This document shows positions 59,501-64,000 of a stretch of DNA of 64,000 bases, piece after piece. The stretch spans positions 15,756,078 through 15,820,077 of the forward strand of contig CM057169.1 of assembly GCA_029962745.1 (NCBI GenBank). Direction: 5' to 3'. The notes below the pieces were generated by a model. That model did no database searches. It worked only from the letters and a program-made list of their open reading frames with translations, and was not told the origin of the DNA. A program made the position numbers and the translations under genes. The stretch's first letter is position 1, and each line of letters opens with the position of its first letter. This stretch comes from Echinometra lucunter. Taxonomy: Eukaryota; Echinodermata; Echinoidea; Camarodonta; Echinometridae.

Positions 59501-62500
59501 ATCATATCGACTATAGCTTGAAAACAAATCTAATTCTCAGGAACAGTATAATTTAGACTTACCCTGAGGCAGATCGAGGGATACCTCTCTGACTGACCTC
59601 GCAACACTCTCAATCTCCTCCTGACCAGTCAGAAATACAAGCATATCTTCACTGCCAATAACAAGGGAATGTTTTGTTAATACATTCATCCCCTGATTGG
59701 AGAACAATCTTGTCAAAAACTGTTGTTTACACATGTGAAAATTTTGAAATATGTATCAAATATTCCATAAATCTAACTTTTAAGGCTAATTTCAACAGAA
59801 AGGGCAAGTTAAAAGTAAATATATCTGAGGAAAGATTCAAAGAAAGTTTTACAACAATCCTATCAATTTTCAAACCAACAGCCCTTTTCAGGACTATCCA
59901 CATTGTGAATACCGCAAACCTCCTATGTTATGCACTACCATATAAACAACTTCCTTCAAGGCAAATTTGATAGGACAAAATTATGAATTTAACAGATGTC
60001 TCATTTGGTAATAGATAACCATTGTTGTATAACAAGGAAATACATCAATGTTGTTTAGTAAAGCCATCGTCTGAAATTTCCACTCTTCTGCATTAAATAA
60101 TTTTCCTTCTGTCTACTCCAACATTCCAGCACGGGTAACATTTTGTAAAACACAAGTCTTGAACTTCATGAAAACATTCAAGAGGGTAAATATGGATCAT
60201 TTGGGTTTGATATATAAAACACGAGTTGAGCAAAAAGAGAACACAACTGAAAATAAATTTTCAAAAGATGATGAACTTACGATGCTGGCTGTTCTTGATG
60301 AATTTGAAAGATAGTGACCAACGTTGAGAAAAGATAATCAGGCTGGGGTGAACTAGAATACATCAGCTGGGGAAAAAAAAGGAAAATAAAAAGGTAAAAG
60401 TCACTGTTACAGCAAAGAAATTTTTATTCATCACAGTGAGCATGCAATCCCTTTTTATGACAAGCTAAATTCACAGCATTAAATATTAAAGGGGGTACCC
60501 AATGCTGAAACAATGTTAGCTCATTTAAAAGAGCATGATTTTATTTGCAGAAAATCATCTACCTAAAGTTTTTTAAAAAGTCGTGTTGCCAAGGAAACCC
60601 CCAAATGTGGTAAGATTTCAGGATATTTTTGACCCCTCATCTGTGACCCGGTTTCAACTGGGTACCCACTTTGACGTCAAAATGACGTCAAAGTGGGTAC
60701 CTTGTCACGCACTTCTAGCAAATTGCGTGCAAGGTATAATACATATTGTACAGTCTAGCGCGCAGCACAACTGCAATGCACGAAGCTGGGTACCCACTTT
60801 TACGTCATACCTTATACTCTAATTTTTTGGTCAGCTCTTGACTTTTTATGAGAAAATTAGCCAAAATGCAATGATTTCGATTGAAAAATCATCAAATTTT
60901 CAATGTCATTCTTCTTAGAATTGTATTCTCGATCATATATCAAAATTTTTGTTACCATTGTGTAATCACTTTAAAAGGGGTTCTTTACTGAACAAACAAG
61001 CATCTAATACACCTGGTAAACAATTATTTTCTTGCAAAGTTAAACTTTACAGTAAAAGATGATTGAATATTTCTCTAGTCACTCTACTGAATTCTATAAT
61101 AGCTCTAACCAATTATCAAAACTCCCTCACAAATATTAAACATAGCACAGATTTTTTTTTTCAATCTCCAGACTTTGCACAGGAGTATGCATTGCCAATT
61201 TGACTATCATAACACTTCATTCTAAAAAAATGAATAGAACTTTTAATACCTCTATGGGATGTTGCCTGCCTTGGAGATAGAGCACTGGAGCATTATTGAA
61301 ATATTGAGAGAAATGATCTACGTCCATTGTAGCAGACATTACAACAATCTGAAATAAGCAGGAGAAAACAAAAAAGAAAGCATTAAAACAGACTTCCATG
61401 AAAAGGTAGTAATACTGAGACAAATGATCAAAATCCATTGTAGCAGACATTACAACAATCTAATAGAAGAGAAAGAAAAGAAAGCACTGAAATAGACTTT
61501 CATGACACTGTAGTGATATTGATTTAATGGCTCACTTAGTTTATTCACAAAAGGAATATCCTGCATTATGTGCTTAATAGAATTGCACTTACATTGGCCA
61601 CATATACAAATTTAAAAGTGTACACAAAATCTAAGCTAGACGCATATCATTTTTCAACAAAACAACTTACTCAATGAGTTGGATATGAACGAATTTCCCA
61701 TGGATATTTTCCTTCAAAAAGTACATCATATCTACCCTCCCCTCATACTTTTAATGGTCTGTTTCCATTAGCTCTGTGTTGCTGTGCCGCTTTGACAACC
61801 CCAAACAGTACATCTGTGTGAACAGTCCTCTCATGGGCCTCGTCTAGCACTACTATGTTATATCTGTGCATGGGAAAGCAGAGGGTTTCATTATCAATAT
61901 CATGATAATAATATTCATATTAATGGGGAGAGAGATCCAGAGTCTAGTGCAATTAAGGGCTATCTGCATTTTTGGCAAATTTGATAAAACTTGAAATAAA
62001 GATTTGCTGCACTGACACACTGCAGTTTAAAGCAGATAGCCATGTGAAACCACTGTTACTGATGGGTTCCTGGTCTCTACTGGATCATTTTGATTTCAAA
62101 ATCTCATTCAAATAAAAAATGCAGATAGCCCTTTCTTGCACTAAACCCTCAATAAACTACACTGCCTTTTAATAGTAATCTTGGGTTATTAGTAATGAAA
62201 GACAAATCACAAGCCTAGATTATCCAGAAGCTACATAGCATACTAGTACTAGCATTAGCCCTTTCAAAATAAAAGCTTCTAGCTAAACCTTAAACTCATC
62301 TCAACCAAAAGATGTTCTCCAAAAGGACAACTATCAATTTCTTAATTCATGAATATTCCAATACAATATCTACCTTGATAATTTTGGATCCAAGATGGCC
62401 TCTCTCAACAGCATACCATCAGTCATGTACTTAATAAGAAAAATCAAAATAAATTCAAACAAAAAAGGATTAAAGAAAGACAATGAAGAAAAAAATAGAA

Positions 62501-63858
62501 TTTCAGCTTTTCCCCCTGGTTGCATACATTGTGTCCTAACAAAATATTATAGGTCTATACTTTATAATAAATAAGTTTGTCTGCGAAAAACTGTTAATGA
62601 TACCCAAAGTGACTATTGTTTGCAAATGCACTGTACATACAAAAGAAATATAATATTTTAGGAGTATTTATTTTAATATCAAAAGTCTTATTAATACATG
62701 GTGTAATTAAATGAGTCGGGAAAGGACAGTTTAAGTTCAAATATGAGTCAACTGTACAAAAACACTGGAATTCTGAGTTGAATATTATTAACGGGATAAA
62801 AGTTCATATTTAAATCTTAATCAAGCATAACTGTATCAAACTAAACAATGTCATTCTATGAATTTGTGAAACAAAAAAAACATGTTCTGTAAGATAAAAT
62901 GGATCAACTAATTTGAATAAAATGCCTTAAATTACCTTGATTTTTGTTTGTTCTGAGGTTGCATCATCAAAACGAACACAGTACCCAACCTTGAGAATTA
63001 ATATGAAAAGAAGATACAAAACATTAAGTACATGCGACTTATATTGTGAGTAAATTATATTCACAGTGTACTAACTTTATTTTGTTTATTTTATCATGAA
63101 AATGCTAATTACAGATATTTCATTTGAACAAATATTTTGGAATTATAAAATATATGGTAAGAGAATAGATTTGTATAAAAGGGACAATGCTTACATCAAA
63201 TCATAATGCATCAACAGCATAGAGGGGTGCAAGAGTGTTAACCGTTGAGCAAAATGTGATTTCAGTATAACACACATTTTCCATAGATTCCAGCCCGAGT
63301 TAGCTCACGCTTAGTGTTCAACGGGTTTAAAAACAACTTGCTGAAAAGAGTGATCAATAATTTCCATGACTTACTGAACTTGTGTTCAGGCTGATCTTGC
63401 ATGGTTTCAATCACAAGACCATCCAACCAATTTATCACCATTATAAGACTGTCATAGGACAGTATCTCCGCACAGCTGGGGAAGACCGACTTACCTGTGT
63501 CCCAAGTTCACAGCCCATCTCATCGGCAACTCGAGTTGAAATAGAAATGGCTGCAACACGACGAGGCTACAGAAAAAAAATTCAAGAGACTAAACCATAC
63601 AATACAGCAATTACTCAGTAAAAATATCCCAAAATGATATATCCATGTATACGAAGCAAAATATGAATACTAACAAATTAGTAGACACATGGTTATACTG
63701 TGAACAGTGACTACATTTTCAGATATTATAAATGTACATCATGTATGCTCCAGTGTCAGTAACATGCTTGTGTATTCACTAGAAGTACAGATAGGATTCA
63801 TAGGTACCTGTGTTACAGCTATCATGCCAGTCTTTGTCATCCCAGCTTCCAGAAGATA
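48425..63858 (-). CDS. DHX33: DEAH-box RNA helicase DHX33, 21 exons, N-terminus outside the window
   Basis: DHX33 is a nucleolar DEAH/RHA ATPase-helicase linked to rRNA transcription and ribosome assembly. Exons: 63858-63808, 63566-63495, 62989-62936, 62429-62374, 61863-61749, 61348-61250, 60366-60281, 59651-59563, 58704-58622, 57151-57054, 56409-56311, 55861-55787, 55626-55536, 54442-54377, 53992-53904, 53096-53030, 51614-51510, 50710-50577, 50079-50013, 49577-49468, 48506-48425. Every junction keeps phase; total 595 residues plus stop. Motifs in order: VTQPRRVAA (Ia), [12 protein letters not shown] (II), MSATMDVD (III), [11 protein letters not shown] (IV), [15 protein letters not shown] (V), [11 protein letters not shown] (VI), then the winged-helix/ratchet and OB-fold parts [35 protein letters not shown] and [15 protein letters not shown], as in recalled vertebrate DHX33. 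Walker A (GSGKT) should be encoded just right of 64000. Exons are small (51-134 nt). Confidence 0.94.
48587..49055. mobile_element. Repeat with GGGGTACCCAATGCTGAAAC start and a CRE palindrome, copy 1
   Basis: Shares order and sequence with 60487-60976: GAGCATGATTTTATT, AAACCCCCAAATGTGGTAAG, TTTGACGTCAAAGTGGGTAC, TTCTCGATCATATATC, TGTGTAATCACTTTAA. Contains TGACGTCA at 48769-48776. It begins about 80 bp upstream of the last DHX33 exon's acceptor. No coding frame. Confidence 0.8.
51622..52030 (-). mobile_element. TTAA MITE family B, inverted full-length copy touching a splice acceptor
   Basis: 409 bp, TTAA on both sides (51618-51621 and 52031-52034). In the transcript sense (minus) its end CTGCTATTGG is followed by TTAA, TAG, and then exon 51614. 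The AG acceptor is one base from the target site. Confidence 0.9.
55014..55421 (-). mobile_element. TTAA MITE family A, full-length copy
   Basis: Left TTAA plus CCCATTCATGACAG, right CTGTCACGAATGGG then TTAT. 408 bp. In the DHX33 intron between exons 55536 and 54442. Confidence 0.9.
56005..56114 (-). pseudogene. Decayed copy of the DHX33 motif VI exon with hexamer expansion
   Basis: Starts after TTGCAG with GAGCTACCAGGC, as the real exon 56409-56311 does (GAGTTACCAGGC), offset 295 bp. A deletion of about ten bases breaks the frame. Where the real exon has codons for [16 protein letters not shown], this copy has several GCCCAA hexamers (QA repeats, about 56031-56066) and then RQRMGRAG. The donor is lost. 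Confidence 0.88.
56478..56507. repeat. (CT)n microsatellite
   Basis: About 30 bp of perfect CT dinucleotides in the DHX33 intron upstream of the motif VI exon. Confidence 0.9.
56709..56949. mobile_element. MITE with GGGGATGTTGCAAGAAAGTTG ends
   Basis: Left GGGGATGTTGCAAGAAAGTT pairs with the right end AACTTTCTTGCAACACCCCC. The core is dense in TTGCAATTGATCGCAACTT variants in both directions. Non-coding. Confidence 0.75.
57244..57690. mobile_element. Element with ATGCCTCCGCC ends and GGTCA motifs
   Basis: Left TTTATGCCTCCGCC (about 57266) and right GGCGGAGGCATAAA (to 57690) are inverted. A perfect 20-bp palindrome TTCGACCACGCGTGGTCGAA sits at 57244-57263, just outside the left end. Inside are TGACCTTTGACCT, which is AGGTCAAAGGTCA on the other strand, and (CGGA)n units near 57624-57640. 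Confidence 0.7.
58203..58607 (+). mobile_element. TTAA MITE family A, full-length, next to a splice donor
   Basis: 405 bp with intact TTAA on both sides (58199-58202 and 58608-58611). The GT donor of DHX33 exon 58704-58622 is at 58621-58620, nine bases away. Confidence 0.93.
60487..60976. mobile_element. Same repeat family, copy 2, with a perfect 19-bp inverted CRE pair
   Basis: Matches the copy at 48587. At 60661-60679 GGTACCCACTTTGACGTCA, then AAA, then the exact inverse at 60683-60701, giving two TGACGTCA sites. Lies in a DHX33 intron. Confidence 0.8.
61400..61459 (-). pseudogene. Partial upstream copy of the DHX33 motif III exon
   Basis: After ATTAG it reads [18 protein letters not shown], against [18 protein letters not shown] in the real exon, offset 111 bp. 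The similarity continues into the intron on the acceptor side (AAAGAAAGCA, AGACTT..CATGA). The second half of the exon and the donor are missing. Confidence 0.88.
61749..61863 (-). CDS. DHX33: DHX33 exon with the DEAH box
   Basis: Encodes [20 protein letters not shown] to NGNRPLK. The Asp/Glu of DEAH bind Mg and activate water for ATP hydrolysis. It joins in phase to exon 61348-61250 ([20 protein letters not shown]), where SAT couples ATP hydrolysis to unwinding. Confidence 0.95.
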
Positions 63859-64000
63859 CTGCAATCATAAAAAGAGAGACAGCACAATTACAAATATTAT
63901 AATCCCAACTGAAATGTCAGAAATTCTAAATTAATCAAAGCTGTGTTTGTGTGTGTTTTTTTTAATAGCTTTGTTTCCCTCCAGACCTGTTTGTTTTATT

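Overview
This is a eukaryotic, intron-rich, AT-rich genomic window packed with short DNA-transposon remnants. The exons encode conserved metazoan proteins. The repeat style (many TTAA- and TA-flanked MITEs, long poly-G runs, palindromic repeats reading like TTTCATAAAACTTGTTATC) resembles an echinoderm such as a sea urchin. The lineage is an inference from style only. I saw no rRNA, tRNA or CRISPR array.

Layout. (1) Positions 1-20724, minus strand: the 5' two thirds of an importin-5 (IPO5/RanBP5) gene, 14 coding exons and 622 codons, running off the left edge. Its 7.3-kb first intron holds a broken CR1/jockey-like LINE and several MITEs. (2) Positions 20725-20981: a 257-bp bidirectional promoter. 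(3) Positions 20982-40786, plus strand: a ubiquitin-specific protease (USP, MEROPS C19), 17-18 coding exons and about 1,380-1,410 residues. The catalytic domain is split by a long insert carrying a ubiquitin-like segment and a RING-like zinc finger. (4) Positions 40787-48424: an intergenic or 3' UTR stretch full of MITEs, a CT microsatellite and a possible late poly(A) signal near 47423. (5) Positions 48425-63858, minus strand: a DEAH-box helicase matching DHX33, 21 exons and 595 residues plus stop. The N-terminus with Walker A lies beyond the right edge.

The exon boundaries were read by hand. GT/AG sites and codon phases agree across all joins except one USP exon (35644-35726). The three genes have unrelated housekeeping roles: nuclear import, deubiquitination, and RNA helicase work in ribosome biogenesis. 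IPO5 and the USP share a promoter region, while the USP and DHX33 converge.

The most unusual content is in structures around exons. Each gene has small tandem duplications that captured exon material: a 67-bp minisatellite grown from an IPO5 exon end and its splice donor; decayed upstream copies of the two USP exons flanking or carrying the His box; and decayed copies of the DHX33 exons for motif III (SAT) and motif VI (QRTGRAGR). Two MITE families with TTAA target sites, nearly equal length (401-409 bp) and shared internal motifs occur at least a dozen times. Two copies sit within 1-12 bp of DHX33 splice sites. A 157-bp satellite array inserted in one MITE carries a perfect DR1 nuclear-receptor motif in six units.
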